A DNA stretch of 64,000 nucleotides from CAZAQV01 sp964487255 (lineage in GTDB: Bacteria > Myxococcota_A > Polyangia > Polyangiales > CAZAQV01): the NCBI GenBank assembly GCA_964487255.1, contig CAZAQV010000005.1, positions 227,685-291,684 of the forward strand, written 5' to 3'. How positions within the stretch are numbered: position 1 is the stretch's first letter; every line of letters starts with the position of its first letter. Position numbers and translations under genes: made by a program. Shown piece by piece: positions 49,046-58,009 of this stretch. A model generated the notes under the pieces. The model ran no database searches. It was not told the origin of the DNA and was given only the letters and a program-made list of their open reading frames with translations.

Positions 49046-50059
49046 GTGACTCCTCCTTCGCCAACGCCGAGCTGGTTTCCTCCAGCAAATCGCACCCAGG
49101 CGCTGATCCGGTCGATCCGTCCCCACCAGTGGGTGAAGAACTTCTTCGTTCTCGCGCCGCTCGTCTTCGCGGGCGAACTTTCCCACCCCTGGCGCGTCGC
49201 GGGCACTGTGGCGATCTTCTTCGGGTTTTGTTTTGCGTCGAGCACGGTCTACCTGATGAACGACATCCGCGATGTAGAAGAGGACCGTCTGCATCCGATC
49301 AAGCGCCGACGACCCATCGCCAGCGGATCGCTTCCCGTCCGTGCAGCGAAACGAGCCGCCTACGGTCTGCTATTTGCGATGGTGAGTGCGGTCGCTGTTT
49401 GGTATGTGATCGCCGAGTCCCAGTGGCCTGACGTTCATGTCGTCAGCGGTCCGGCAGCGGACATCAAGCACGTGTGGGCGGGACTTGACCTCGGGCTGAC
49501 CTGCCTCGCCATCCTGGGCGTGATCGTTTCGTATTTACTGCTCAATGTCGCCTACACCTTGTCCCTCAAGCGTGTGCCCTATATCGATGTGTTTAGCATC
49601 GCGACAGGGTTTGTGTTGCGTGTACTGGGTGGCTCGCTTGCCGCCTGGGTCGTCCCCAGCCGTTATTTACTCGTCGTCACTTTCGTGCTCGCGTGCTTTC
49701 TCGGCTTCGGGAAGCGCATGCACGAGTTGGTACAGAGCGACGGAAGCTCGTCGACGCGAACAGTGCTCGGACGTTACCACAAACGTGTTCTGCGCGACCT
49801 TCTGATCGCCACCGCGGTCGCCACCATCAGCGTTTACGCGTCGTACACGCTGGAAACATCTACAGCTGAGCGACTCGGGACACCGTGGATGTGGGTGACG
49901 ACCAGCTTTACAGCCTACGGCGTCTTCCGCTTTTTGCAGCTCGTGCTCCAGGAAGACGAAGCCGATAGTCCCACAGAGCTGATGCTTCGCGACAAACCGT
50001 TTCTATTCAACCTCGGCCTCTGGGTCGTTACCGTCGTCACCCTCATCTACCTCGGGTAG
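49046..50059 (+). CDS. UbiA-family prenyltransferase, DPPR-synthase-like
   Basis: This 337-residue membrane protein has about eight helices. It opens with GTG at 49046. RPHQWVKNFFVLAPLVFAGE is the N-terminal signature of the decaprenyl-phosphate phosphoribosyltransferase branch. The Mg-pyrophosphate site NDIRDVEEDRLHPIKRRRPI carries NDxxDxxxD, and KRMHELVQSDGSSSTRTVLG corresponds to the second region. Relatives transfer a prenyl-phosphate to phosphoribose diphosphate, feeding arabinose- or ribose-containing envelope glycans. The exact acceptor is not proven. Its TAG overlaps the first base of REP copy 3. Confidence 0.87.
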   Translation: MTPPSPTPSWFPPANRTQALIRSIRPHQWVKNFFVLAPLVFAGELSHPWRVAGTVAIFFGFCFASSTVYLMNDIRDVEEDRLHPIKRRRPIASGSLPVRAAKRAAYGLLFAMVSAVAVWYVIAESQWPDVHVVSGPAADIKHVWAGLDLGLTCLAILGVIVSYLLLNVAYTLSLKRVPYIDVFSIATGFVLRVLGGSLAAWVVPSRYLLVVTFVLACFLGFGKRMHELVQSDGSSSTRTVLGRYHKRVLRDLLIATAVATISVYASYTLETSTAERLGTPWMWVTTSFTAYGVFRFLQLVLQEDEADSPTELMLRDKPFLFNLGLWVVTVVTLIYLG

Positions 50060-50093
50060 AGTCTCAATGGGAGCCGGGGCCCGAATGAGACTG
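50059..50093 (+). repeat. REP element copy 3 (G type), beside the RAYT 3' end
   Basis: This is the same 35 bp as copy 1 (GAGTCTCAATGGGAGCCGGG to GAGACTG). The RAYT stop codon (TGA, complement of 50064-50066) and its last residues SHSGPGSH are encoded by the element. Confidence 0.9.
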
Positions 50094-50867
50094 GGTGGCG
50101 GAGGCGCGTAGGAGGCGAAATACCGTTGCCCGTGAGACGCAAAGCTCCTTGCCGATGTCCACAGGGCCGTAGTTCTGGCGCTGATGGAGCTCGCAGGCGA
50201 TCGCTTGCCTAGCGCTGACGGTGTTGGGGTCCTTCGAACCGCCTCGAATGTCCTCGGTGCTGACACCGAAGTGTGTACATATCGAATAGATAATATCGTT
50301 CTTGTCGGGACTGCTCTTCTGAGCGCTCAACCAGTCAAACAGAGTTCCTTCTAGATCCTCTGATTCTCCACAGAAGAGTGTAGTCAATGAATCTCTTGCG
50401 AGGGAGCGAAAGCGAGCCTTCCTTCCGAGCAGATCGGGGATGTTCGTCCAGGGCCAGGAACGAAGCGCGGGGAGTGTACAGAGACCAGCACCGACTGGAT
50501 TGAGAAGGACGTATCTCGCCGCATAGCGGGCATGGGTTGAGTCGAAAATCGGAGTCGACTTGAACCGATCTTCGAAGAGGTTCCCACGTCGACCCCAGCG
50601 TGCGTTGAACCACTGTGCGTAACGTGACAACGCTCGCTGAAGCATGGCCGAAGCAGCAGCGATAGGTGAGTCTACGAGCGCGTGACCGTGAGTATCCAGG
50701 AGCGCCCAACAAAGGGACGCGACGCCCGTTTGATGCGCGTAATCGTCCCACAATGCGAGTAAGTTCTCGCGATCCGAGTCGTTTCGAACGATGGACTCGT
50801 GATTGATGCCGCGAAAATAGATATGATGGAGTGGAGCATCCTTCTCAGAGCGGTTGCGTCGTGGCAT
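50064..50867 (-). CDS. REP-associated tyrosine transposase (RAYT, IS200-like Y1)
   Basis: This 267-residue Y1 HUH endonuclease-like protein has the RAYT order. HHIYFRGINHESIVRNDSD resembles the N-terminal strand. LLDTHGHALVDSP holds the HUH motif as His-Gly-His, with NRRG.LFEDRFKS-like WGRRGNLFEDRFKSTP following. The catalytic Tyr lies in ARYVLLNPVGAGLCTLP. The C-terminal ARQAIACELHQRQNYGPVDI is a DnaA-like or HTH helix pair that binds DNA. RAYTs nick REP sequences and are thought to spread them. REP copies lie on both sides, 50059-50093 and 50908-50942, as expected for a RAYT locus. The C-terminus is formed by the REP itself. Length is typical for the larger RAYT group. Confidence 0.92.
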   Translation of the reverse strand: MPRRNRSEKDAPLHHIYFRGINHESIVRNDSDRENLLALWDDYAHQTGVASLCWALLDTHGHALVDSPIAAASAMLQRALSRYAQWFNARWGRRGNLFEDRFKSTPIFDSTHARYAARYVLLNPVGAGLCTLPALRSWPWTNIPDLLGRKARFRSLARDSLTTLFCGESEDLEGTLFDWLSAQKSSPDKNDIIYSICTHFGVSTEDIRGGSKDPNTVSARQAIACELHQRQNYGPVDIGKELCVSRATVFRLLRASATQSHSGPGSH

Positions 50868-50907
50868 GTGTCCTTATCGACAAATGGAGCCGCCGGTCGC
50901 GTCTAAT

Positions 50908-50942
50908 GAGTCTCAATCGGAGCCGGGGCCCGAATGAGACTC
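50908..50942 (+). repeat. REP element copy 4 (C type), beside the RAYT 5' end
   Basis: This is the same 35 bp as copy 2, with perfect 8-bp arms. It overlaps the 3' end of the next minus-strand gene, whose stop (50913-50915) and last residues SHSGPGSD are REP-encoded. It lies 41 bp upstream of the RAYT start. Confidence 0.9.
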
Positions 50943-51917
50943 GATGCGGGGGTAGGCGAGGAGGTAGAGTACGGTTTGCTCGCCATCGTCCTCGACGGGT
51001 GTCGCAATTCGCTTATCGCTCGCGCCGGCCCGACCGAGTTTCCGTCGCACCCTTGCAAGTCCAGGCCGCGGTCCATGTGCCTGCACAGGACCCTTCGCTT
51101 GGCTGAGAATGAAACGAAGCGTTGGGATGGTCAACGTGTCTGCAACGAGCGCCAGCGCATCGTTCTGCCAGCGCACAGTGAGATGCTTGTTTTTGAGTTC
51201 GGCTTTGACGTGAGCCGTGTCGTCGGCAGAGAGTCCGTGACGACGCCGCGCCTCCGAAAAGCGCTCCTGAATCTGCCAGCGCACCTTGGTCACACAATCG
51301 AGCGCGATGATCGGGTCGCGCTGCTTTGCGCACTGCGCGAGTGCGTCGGCGAGTTCATCGAACGACCTTCTTCGGTCGAGAGCACGCGTGCCTTCTAGCT
51401 GAAGCCTCGCCAGCGTAAGCAGTTCCTCCTGTGCTTGCTTGAGAGGGGCCGACTCTTCGTTTCGCTTGCGAAAACGCCTCGCTTCGTACTCCTCCGCGGC
51501 CGCGTAGGCCGCCATTTTAGCCTCCTCGAGCCATTGTTGCCGAGCAAGTTCTTTGCTTTGCTCAAACTGCGAGGCCACGTTCGCCTCCAGAGTGTGGACC
51601 TCTTCCCGCAAGGCGACGAGCTCCTTGCGAAACACCTCGTTCTCGCGCTGCAGCTTCGCGCTACGTACGCGCACGATCGCAGCCGAGAGGAAACGATCGG
51701 CGGCTAGCGCCCAAAGAGTAGCGTCGTCGTCACGGTCTGCGGCCTCCGCGGCAAGCGCGCGTTTATGTGCTTGATTCGCCTTTGCCGTGAGCGGGTGCTC
51801 GAGCTGTTGCGCATCAAAGCGCTCTTGCAATCGACTCTTCCAGTCGCCCGCCCCGCAGCCACACGCCGCAACGAGGCTCGTGAGCAGAAGGGCGTGTCGT
51901 TGCCAGCGCCTGTTCAT
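50913..51917 (-). CDS. Coiled-coil lipoprotein, possibly OmpA-like C-terminus
   Basis: The 334-residue protein begins MNRRWQRHALLLTSLVAAC, a lipoprotein signal. Residues about 65-170 form a coiled coil (LQRENEVFRKELVALREEVH and QEELLTLARLQLEGTRAL nearby), which suggests an elongated periplasmic rod. The C-terminal 90 residues (NKHLTVRWQNDALALVADTL, LARVRRKLGRAGASDKRIAT) could be a remote OmpA/peptidoglycan-binding fold, but this is uncertain. The last 11 codons come from REP copy 4, so the original C-terminus was replaced. Its ATG overlaps the upstream gene's TGA at 51914-51917. Confidence 0.78.
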   Translation of the reverse strand: MNRRWQRHALLLTSLVAACGCGAGDWKSRLQERFDAQQLEHPLTAKANQAHKRALAAEAADRDDDATLWALAADRFLSAAIVRVRSAKLQRENEVFRKELVALREEVHTLEANVASQFEQSKELARQQWLEEAKMAAYAAAEEYEARRFRKRNEESAPLKQAQEELLTLARLQLEGTRALDRRRSFDELADALAQCAKQRDPIIALDCVTKVRWQIQERFSEARRRHGLSADDTAHVKAELKNKHLTVRWQNDALALVADTLTIPTLRFILSQAKGPVQAHGPRPGLARVRRKLGRAGASDKRIATPVEDDGEQTVLYLLAYPRIESHSGPGSD

Positions 51918-52165
51918 GGTTTCGCCGGTTGTCCTAGTCGTGTGCGAGCGATCTGTGCGCGGTCCCGCAGGTCGTTCACCTGCTGCTTGAGTAAAACGTG
52001 CTCACGGCTCACCTTGCTGTGCTCGTCGAGCGCTTGCTGTAGTTCGAGGGTCGCCTCTTCGACCGTCTGCTTGGCAGTGTCTTCCGCATGGCTCGCACCG
52101 CGGAGTGCGGCGCAAGTACCAACGCTGACGAGGAGCGCCGCGGTGACCGTCTTAGCGAGACGCAT
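51914..52165 (-). CDS. Small secreted coiled-coil protein (83 aa)
   Basis: The protein starts MRLAKTVTAALLVSVGTCAA with a signal peptide; a Cys near residue 18 could be a lipobox, though it lacks the usual small residue before it. The mature part (EEATLELQQALDEHSKVSRE and REHVLLKQQVNDLRDRAQ) is one helix with heptad-like spacing. It ends by overlapping the start of the 334-aa coiled-coil lipoprotein, so the two probably act together. The mutY stop lies downstream of the gene further right, at 52172, 6 bp away. Function unknown. Confidence 0.7.
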   Translation of the reverse strand: MRLAKTVTAALLVSVGTCAALRGASHAEDTAKQTVEEATLELQQALDEHSKVSREHVLLKQQVNDLRDRAQIARTRLGQPAKP

Positions 52166-52171
52166 AGGCGA

Positions 52172-53239
52172 TTACGCTAACACATCACGCACGCCAGCCA
52201 GCAGTTTATGCGTGAGCGTCGCAGTCGGCAGGTCCGGCCTTCGGTCCAGTGAAATGAAACGTGTGTCGGGTTGTTTGCGTGTGTAGCTCACTGCGGTGGC
52301 GAGCCGCACCTCGAGGTGCATGTCGCGGTGGGTCAGTTGGTGGCGCACTACGAAACTCTTGGCTCGCAACCGACCGCGGAGACCTGCATCGCGTAGAAGC
52401 GCCTTGGGGTCGCGGGTCTCCGCGCTCAACTGCATCGGAAGGGACCACAGCCCCCCGAAACGGCCACCGTTGCAGCGCGTGAGGGCAACCTTGCGCTCAC
52501 TGATGCGAACCGCTGCGATCACCGTCCAGTCCTCGCGCTTTGCTGTCTTACGTGCATTCTTCTTGGGAAGGGTGTGCACGAGGTCGTCGGCAAACGCGAC
52601 GCATTCCCTACGTACCGGACAGCTCGAGCAGCTTGGGTTCTTGGGCGTGCACACCAGCGCGCCGAGTTCCATCATCGCTTGGTTGAACGAGCCCGGGTCG
52701 TCGCCTTGCACAAGGTCTTCGGCGAGCGCCCAGACTTTGCGCTCCCCATCGCGCGCGTTGATAGGCTCTTCGATGCCAAAGACGCGACTGAGCACGCGTT
52801 TGATGTTGCCGTCGACGATCGGCTCTTCAAGCCCGAAGGCGATGCTGCCGATCGCGCCGGCCGTGTACGCACCGACACCCGACAAGTCGCGTCGTGCATT
52901 CGCGTCGCGTGGAACCTTTGCCGCATGCTGCTCGCAGACCTGCGTTGCGCCGTGATGCAGCAAGCGCGCGCGCCGATAGTAGCCAAGCCCACTCCATTGA
53001 TTGAGCACCTCTTGCTCGTCGGCCTCAGCCAGCGCCTGCACCTTTGGAAAGCGTTTCAAGAAGCGCTCGTAGTAGGGAATAACCGTGTCGACGCGCGTCT
53101 GCTGCAGCATGATCTCTGACACCCAAATCGCATATGGGTCCCGCGTCCTGCGCCACGGCAAGTCACGCGCATTCGCCGCATACCACTGCAAGAGCTTCCT
53201 CCGCACACTCGAGGTCTTGCGCTGTGCAACACGCTTCAC
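52172..53239 (-). CDS. mutY: A/G-specific adenine glycosylase
   Basis: This 355-residue base-excision enzyme removes adenine mispaired with 8-oxoguanine. The catalytic Glu42 lies in WVSEIMLQQTRVDTVIPYYE. The helix-hairpin-helix DLSGVGAYTAGAIGSIAFG is followed by Asp143 in EPIVDGNIKRVLSRVFG. The [4Fe-4S] ligands are Cys197, Cys204, Cys207 and Cys213 in the Cx6Cx2Cx5C pattern. The C-terminal NUDIX-like domain that reads 8-oxoG follows (DWTVIAAVRISERKVALTR). All key residues are intact. The start is the ATG at 53239. Confidence 0.96.
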   Translation of the reverse strand: MKRVAQRKTSSVRRKLLQWYAANARDLPWRRTRDPYAIWVSEIMLQQTRVDTVIPYYERFLKRFPKVQALAEADEQEVLNQWSGLGYYRRARLLHHGATQVCEQHAAKVPRDANARRDLSGVGAYTAGAIGSIAFGLEEPIVDGNIKRVLSRVFGIEEPINARDGERKVWALAEDLVQGDDPGSFNQAMMELGALVCTPKNPSCSSCPVRRECVAFADDLVHTLPKKNARKTAKREDWTVIAAVRISERKVALTRCNGGRFGGLWSLPMQLSAETRDPKALLRDAGLRGRLRAKSFVVRHQLTHRDMHLEVRLATAVSYTRKQPDTRFISLDRRPDLPTATLTHKLLAGVRDVLA

Positions 53240-53338
53240 AAGGACCCTGTACTACAACTTGCTGTGTGTCCAAAGAGCTGGACAGCAGGGGTGAGGACCC
53301 AGGTCGACGCACAGCGCGCCTGTGTTAGACCTAGGTTT

Positions 53339-53899
53339 GTGCGACGCGTTCCAGGATCGGACTTGCGCTGTTATGGGCTAGCTCTGGCGCTGCTTTTATC
53401 CGGGTGCTCCTGTGGTGCGGCCGAAAAGCGCGAGTCCACGACGCAAGCCGCGCCGCAGAGCCGCTCGGACAAGTCGCAGGTCGAGCCCGAAGAAAAAGAG
53501 CGCGAGCCCAAGGGGCGGCTGGGTGCCGAGTATCACCCAAACAGGGGCTTGAGCATTCGTCTGGAGCAGCTGGAAGGGCGCGACGAGTATGCCGGCAAGG
53601 TTTCCCTTGAGGCCAAGTCGGGCGACGCATGGAAACCGGTTGAAGGCGTCGAGCTTTCTTTGCATCCAAGCTGCGACAAGTTCGATACCTGTCGCGTGCT
53701 TCGTCAAGGCGGAGCCGCGTTGCCGCCTGCGTATGTATGGCCCGTCAAGATCGGCGCCAAAGGCACCGCTGACGCCGAGTGCGCGTGCGAAGCGTGCATG
53801 GACCTTGCTCCGGGCGAATACCGCCTTGTGGCGAAGACCTGTGGCGGCGCGCACCGGCTTACGAGTGACTCGTTTTGGGTTGCGGAGCGACCTATGTAG
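53339..53899 (+). CDS. Hypothetical lipoprotein (186 aa)
   Basis: The preferred start is the GTG at 53339, which puts the signal (VRRVPGSDLRCYGLALALLL) directly before lipobox LSGC. An in-frame GTG at 53264 would add 25 residues. A Glu/Lys-rich linker (about residues 30-65) is followed by a beta-rich domain (LSIRLEQLEGRDEYAGKVSL, then YVWPVKIGAKGTADAECACE) with several cysteines, which resembles an immunoglobulin-like extracytoplasmic module. Family not recognised. It diverges from mutY; the space between 53240 and 53338 should hold the promoters. Confidence 0.7.
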   Translation: MRRVPGSDLRCYGLALALLLSGCSCGAAEKRESTTQAAPQSRSDKSQVEPEEKEREPKGRLGAEYHPNRGLSIRLEQLEGRDEYAGKVSLEAKSGDAWKPVEGVELSLHPSCDKFDTCRVLRQGGAALPPAYVWPVKIGAKGTADAECACEACMDLAPGEYRLVAKTCGGAHRLTSDSFWVAERPM

Positions 53900-54102
53900 A
53901 CCCGTCCACAATGCGTAGGCTCGCAGGGCGGAACAAAGGTTCCGGCGAGGAGGTTCCGCCAAGTTGCTTGAAGTGGCTGCTCAAGTGGTCGTGATCGAGG
54001 TAAGTTGTCCGCTTGGTGACGATACTCTCAGCCAAGATCATTGGAAATTCATTGACGGAAGCAGGTGAAACATGTGGCATGTAATTCGCACGACTCGCCC
54101 GC

Positions 54103-55524
54103 ATGGTCGTCAAAACTCTTCGCGTTTTCTCACTCACCGCAGCTGGGGCGCTGGCCGCTTGCTCAGCATCGAGCGAAACAGGTTCATCGAACTGTCTCCC
54201 CGGTGACATCGACTGCTCGCCCGACGTTCCAGCGGGTGCGAACACCAAATCGGACGCCTGGAACAGCATCAACGATCCAGGACGCTGGGCCTACAACCTG
54301 GAGTACCGTTACGCGGAACTACCTGAAGCCGGCAAGTCCGAGCGGGTAGCATGGGCGTCGACCTATTGGCCGACCTACCAGGACTCGACCAATGTGCGTT
54401 GGCTCGGTCAGGATGAGCTCTCCCCGATGGAGAAGTACGACAAGGCGTTCAATGGTTGGGATCCTCCTGCCGATTTCATGGATCTCAAACCCCTGACCGA
54501 ATGCGGCGGCGATTTTGACCAGGCCTACTATGACAGTTTGGGTCCTGCGGCGGACTTTATTACGACCCGCAAGGGAAACTTAAGGATGCGCGACGGTGTG
54601 GACAATGACACGGACGGTGAAATCGACGAGTGCATGACCTCAAGCGACGAGCATCCTGACTATGACGGTATTGAGAGCTGGTGGGGGCTTTGCCACGCAT
54701 GGGTACCGGCCGCGATCCTTGAGCCCGAGGCGCCGGGGCCTGTCGAAGTCAATGGCGTAACCTTCGAGGTCTCCGACCTGGCTGCACTGCAGATCACCGC
54801 TTACGACCGCAGTCAAGCGCACATGCTCGGTGGCCGCTGCAATGCCCGCGAGGTCGAGCGCGACGACGACACCAATCGTCCGACCGACGTCGACTGCCGC
54901 GACACGAACCCGGGTGCGTTTCACGTCATCTTGGGCAACTATCTGGGACTTCGGAAACAGGCTTTTGCCGAGGATCGCACCTACGATTTCGAGGTTTGGA
55001 ACCAGCCGCTCGTCGAATACGAAGTCACTTCTTCGCGCTATCTCGACGCCGCGGGTGCCAACGAGGTGTTGGGTGAGAGCGGCCCCGATTATCGTTATAA
55101 CGACGACGCGGTGGAGTTTGTCGAGGTTGAGGTAACGAGCCACTACATCACCGAGTCGCACGCATCGCGCGAGCCCACCACCGACAACATCGATTGGTAC
55201 ACGCGCCGCGATTACTACCACTACATCCTTGAGCTCGATGCGGACGGCAAGATCATTGGCGGCGAGTGGGCCGGCAGCTCGCTCTACGACCATCCCGACT
55301 TCCTTTGGCTTCCAACAGGCCAAGGCTGGGGCAACAACCCACACATCGACCTGACGCAGATTCGTCAGCTCGTGCAACAGTCGATCGAGGAAAACGATAT
55401 CAACGATGAGCCCGACGGGCCGGAGCCCACCTCGCAGTGTGACGGGACGTCCCTCGACGCGAGCGGTCGCTGCCGTCGTGAGAACGGACAGTTTGCGCCC
55501 GCCATCTGCTGCTCCACCATCTAG
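54103..55524 (+). CDS. Transglutaminase-elicitor-like lipoprotein (PF16683-type)
   Basis: This 473-residue protein starts MVVKTLRVFSLTAAGALAAC, a lipoprotein signal. The central region matches the family of the Phytophthora GP42 transglutaminase elicitor: WWGLCHAWVPAAILEPEAPG (candidate catalytic Cys197), EVNGVTFEVSDLAALQITAY, HMLGGRCNAREVERDDDTNR and NPGAFHVILGNYLGLRKQAF. YDFEVWNQPLVEYEVTSSRY and GGEWAGSSLYDHPDFLWLPT follow. A surface crosslinking enzyme is likely. The C-terminal SQCDGTSLDASGRC tail is Cys-rich. It is followed after 10 bp by the double AAA+ gene, so the two should be co-expressed. Assignment is from memory of the motif. Confidence 0.8.
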   Translation: MVVKTLRVFSLTAAGALAACSASSETGSSNCLPGDIDCSPDVPAGANTKSDAWNSINDPGRWAYNLEYRYAELPEAGKSERVAWASTYWPTYQDSTNVRWLGQDELSPMEKYDKAFNGWDPPADFMDLKPLTECGGDFDQAYYDSLGPAADFITTRKGNLRMRDGVDNDTDGEIDECMTSSDEHPDYDGIESWWGLCHAWVPAAILEPEAPGPVEVNGVTFEVSDLAALQITAYDRSQAHMLGGRCNAREVERDDDTNRPTDVDCRDTNPGAFHVILGNYLGLRKQAFAEDRTYDFEVWNQPLVEYEVTSSRYLDAAGANEVLGESGPDYRYNDDAVEFVEVEVTSHYITESHASREPTTDNIDWYTRRDYYHYILELDADGKIIGGEWAGSSLYDHPDFLWLPTGQGWGNNPHIDLTQIRQLVQQSIEENDINDEPDGPEPTSQCDGTSLDASGRCRRENGQFAPAICCSTI

Positions 55525-55534
55525 AAGGTTTCCG

Positions 55535-58009
55535 TTGCCTAACATCAAGAACCGAGCTGGACAGGCGAGTCTCTCCGCAGCCCTTGGGTTGGTCGTTGCA
55601 ACCACGGTCGGGGTTGCGGTCTTTGACCGTCTGGGGACCGCTGAAGTCAGCCTGATCACGGGGACGACGGAAAGCATTTCGTCTAACGAGCTGCTCGTCG
55701 GCTCGAAATCGCAAGCAGGTTTGGCCGCGGCCACGCGCGGAATTGCTCAAGTAAGTGCTGACTTCGCGGAGGCGGGACGCAAGATCAATGGATCTTTTGA
55801 CGAGTTTCGTCAGCTGGTCCGCGAGCGGCCCTATCGAAGCGCGCTCGACGGTTTCACTCGGCCCGCACTAACGCAAGCGGAGAACACGCAGGTTCGCCGC
55901 GCCGTCCTGGCCTACGCCAAGGCGATCGTCGACCAAAGCACTGAGCTCGAACAGCGCATCAGTGCACACCAAGAGTACTGGAACCTGATCGATGAGTTCG
56001 CGGCAGCGGGCGACGCGCGCATTGACTACCTTCATGCAGAGTTGGCAAGGAAGCTTCAGGAAGTCTCTTCCCGCTTAGAGTTCGCCCACGCATTTCGTAA
56101 GGACGGTCGGTTTCGTCAGTCGTTCGTGTCGCTGGGGCTGACGAAAGAATTCAAGGATACTCCCGATTTCGAGTTGATTGAAAAAGTTGGCAAGCAGCTG
56201 GTGCCGCGATCGCCGACAGAAGCGTGGAAACACCCAACGTTGCGGGGGTATTTTGATCGCTACCGCCACGCACTTGATTCCGATCATGTCGATCCCGAAG
56301 TCATGACAGACGGCGAGCTCGCTCGGCTTAGGCAGATCGAGGTGGACCTTTCCGAGCAGGTTGTCCAGTACCGCAGGTTGCAAGAGCGTCTCGAGCCGCA
56401 CCGACTCACGCATCGCTTTGCAAGGATAGCCAAAGCCTATGATGAGGCGACCCAGGAAAAGCTGTGGCAACAAATTATTGTGCCTCGCGAGAGTACCAGC
56501 TTTGCAAAGCAGCTCGATGTTGCACCAGGCCAAGCCTTCGTATTTCATGGTCCTCCCGGAACGGGAAAAACGTACTTGGCTCGACGAATCGCGGAGCTTC
56601 TTACCGTGGAAGATAATATCCGGTTCGTGGAAGGTGCGGAGCTGAACGGGGGGCTCGTCGGTGAGGCTGAAAAGGCAATGCGCGAACTCTTTCACAAGGC
56701 TGTGAATCAAGGCACCGCGGAGAACCCTTACGTGATCATCTTCGATGAGCTCGACGGCGTGATTCCAAATGACCCTCGTTCCGCTGGCAGTCAGGCCCGC
56801 CGTTCGGCGTTTCTCTCGGGAATGGATCGAGCGTTGAAGGAAAACCCACACATTCTAATTTTCGGGGCAACAAACGCTGTCGGGTCGTTGGACATTGCTC
56901 TGCGAAGACCCGGCCGCTTCGGCCAGGAAATTTTTATTGGTGCGCCTTCGAGAGAAGGTCGACTCAATGTGCTCAGAGATATTTTCTCGACTGTGCGACA
57001 TGAACTTGACTTTGATTCATTGGCCGATTTTCTAGAAGGGTTGACGTTTGCGGACCTTGTCGAAGTCGTCAAGAATGCAAAGCAGGCTGTGCTCATTGCG
57101 TCTCGTGAGGCCGGGGAGCTGAAACCGGTTCGCCTACGTGACATTCAGTCCGCACGTAAGAACTACGTGCCGACGATGCTTCGTGAGAATGATTTCCAGG
57201 TAAGGCCCGTGGCCTGGGAGCAGATTGCAGGCTTGGATGAGGTTATCGAAGCTTTGCGTGACGATATTGTTCTGCCTCTCACCCAGGCTGAACGCTTCGC
57301 GAGGCTGGGTGCGGATGCCCGGCCGAAGAGTGCGCTTTTCCACGGACCACCCGGAACAGGCAAGACGCTTCTAGCGGCGGCATTGGCGACCGATGCCGAT
57401 ATCAATATCATTACGGCCTTGGCCAGCAACTTGCGGACCCCTCAAGACGTTGCCAGGCTGTTTGAACGTGCTCGCAACGCGCGTCCATCTCTCATCTTCA
57501 TCGACGAAATCGAGGCGATTGCAAAGCGACGCGCTGGGTATCCAGATCCCGTGGTCAATCAGCTACTCACGGAGATGGACGGGCTTGCTGAGGGCAGCGA
57601 CAACATTATCGTCGTCGGCACAACGAACTTTGTTGGGTCGATTGATGAAGCAGTGCTCCGTCCTGGGCGATTGGAAAGTCACTATTACGTTGGATTGCCA
57701 GACGAGCCAGGACGTCGAGCCGTGTTTGACGTGCATTCTCGTGGCCTCGCGTTGGCAGACGGTAACAATGCACCAAATCTTGATGACCTAGCACGTCGCA
57801 GTGAGGGTTACACGCCTGCCGATATCAAGGCCCTGGTCGAACGCGCGGTACTGGAGGCTGCAAAACGCGATTCCACCACCATCGGCCAGGAAGATTTTGA
57901 TAGAGCTCTTCAGCGCGTGAAGCCCTCGCTTTCACGCGATCAACTTCGCCAGTATCAGCCCATGAGAGAACGCCCTGACGTGGGATTCAGGGCGCCTAGC
58001 GGAGACTAG
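55535..58009 (+). CDS. Membrane-anchored tandem AAA+ ATPase (824 aa)
   Basis: The TTG at 55535 follows GAAGG at 55524-55528 and is the best start. One membrane helix at residues 10-32 (SLSAALGLVVATTVGVAVF) is followed by about 280 residues of helical, coiled-coil-prone sequence. Two Cdc48/Vps4-like AAA+ modules come next. D1 Walker A is FHGPPGTGKTYLARRI near residue 339, with Walker B VIIFDELDGVI and RRPGRFGQEIF. D2 Walker A is FHGPPGTGKTLLAAAL near residue 604, with LIFIDEIEAIAKRR and LRPGRLESHYYVG. Both seem catalytically complete. Codon use in the second half is visibly lower in GC than in neighbours. It may remodel or export the upstream transglutaminase-like protein. Confidence 0.85.
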   Translation: MPNIKNRAGQASLSAALGLVVATTVGVAVFDRLGTAEVSLITGTTESISSNELLVGSKSQAGLAAATRGIAQVSADFAEAGRKINGSFDEFRQLVRERPYRSALDGFTRPALTQAENTQVRRAVLAYAKAIVDQSTELEQRISAHQEYWNLIDEFAAAGDARIDYLHAELARKLQEVSSRLEFAHAFRKDGRFRQSFVSLGLTKEFKDTPDFELIEKVGKQLVPRSPTEAWKHPTLRGYFDRYRHALDSDHVDPEVMTDGELARLRQIEVDLSEQVVQYRRLQERLEPHRLTHRFARIAKAYDEATQEKLWQQIIVPRESTSFAKQLDVAPGQAFVFHGPPGTGKTYLARRIAELLTVEDNIRFVEGAELNGGLVGEAEKAMRELFHKAVNQGTAENPYVIIFDELDGVIPNDPRSAGSQARRSAFLSGMDRALKENPHILIFGATNAVGSLDIALRRPGRFGQEIFIGAPSREGRLNVLRDIFSTVRHELDFDSLADFLEGLTFADLVEVVKNAKQAVLIASREAGELKPVRLRDIQSARKNYVPTMLRENDFQVRPVAWEQIAGLDEVIEALRDDIVLPLTQAERFARLGADARPKSALFHGPPGTGKTLLAAALATDADINIITALASNLRTPQDVARLFERARNARPSLIFIDEIEAIAKRRAGYPDPVVNQLLTEMDGLAEGSDNIIVVGTTNFVGSIDEAVLRPGRLESHYYVGLPDEPGRRAVFDVHSRGLALADGNNAPNLDDLARRSEGYTPADIKALVERAVLEAAKRDSTTIGQEDFDRALQRVKPSLSRDQLRQYQPMRERPDVGFRAPSGD

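Noticed and set aside
54640..55734. 364-codon minus-strand ORF across the elicitor/AAA+ junction
   Set aside because: It spans two well-supported plus-strand genes and has no domain.
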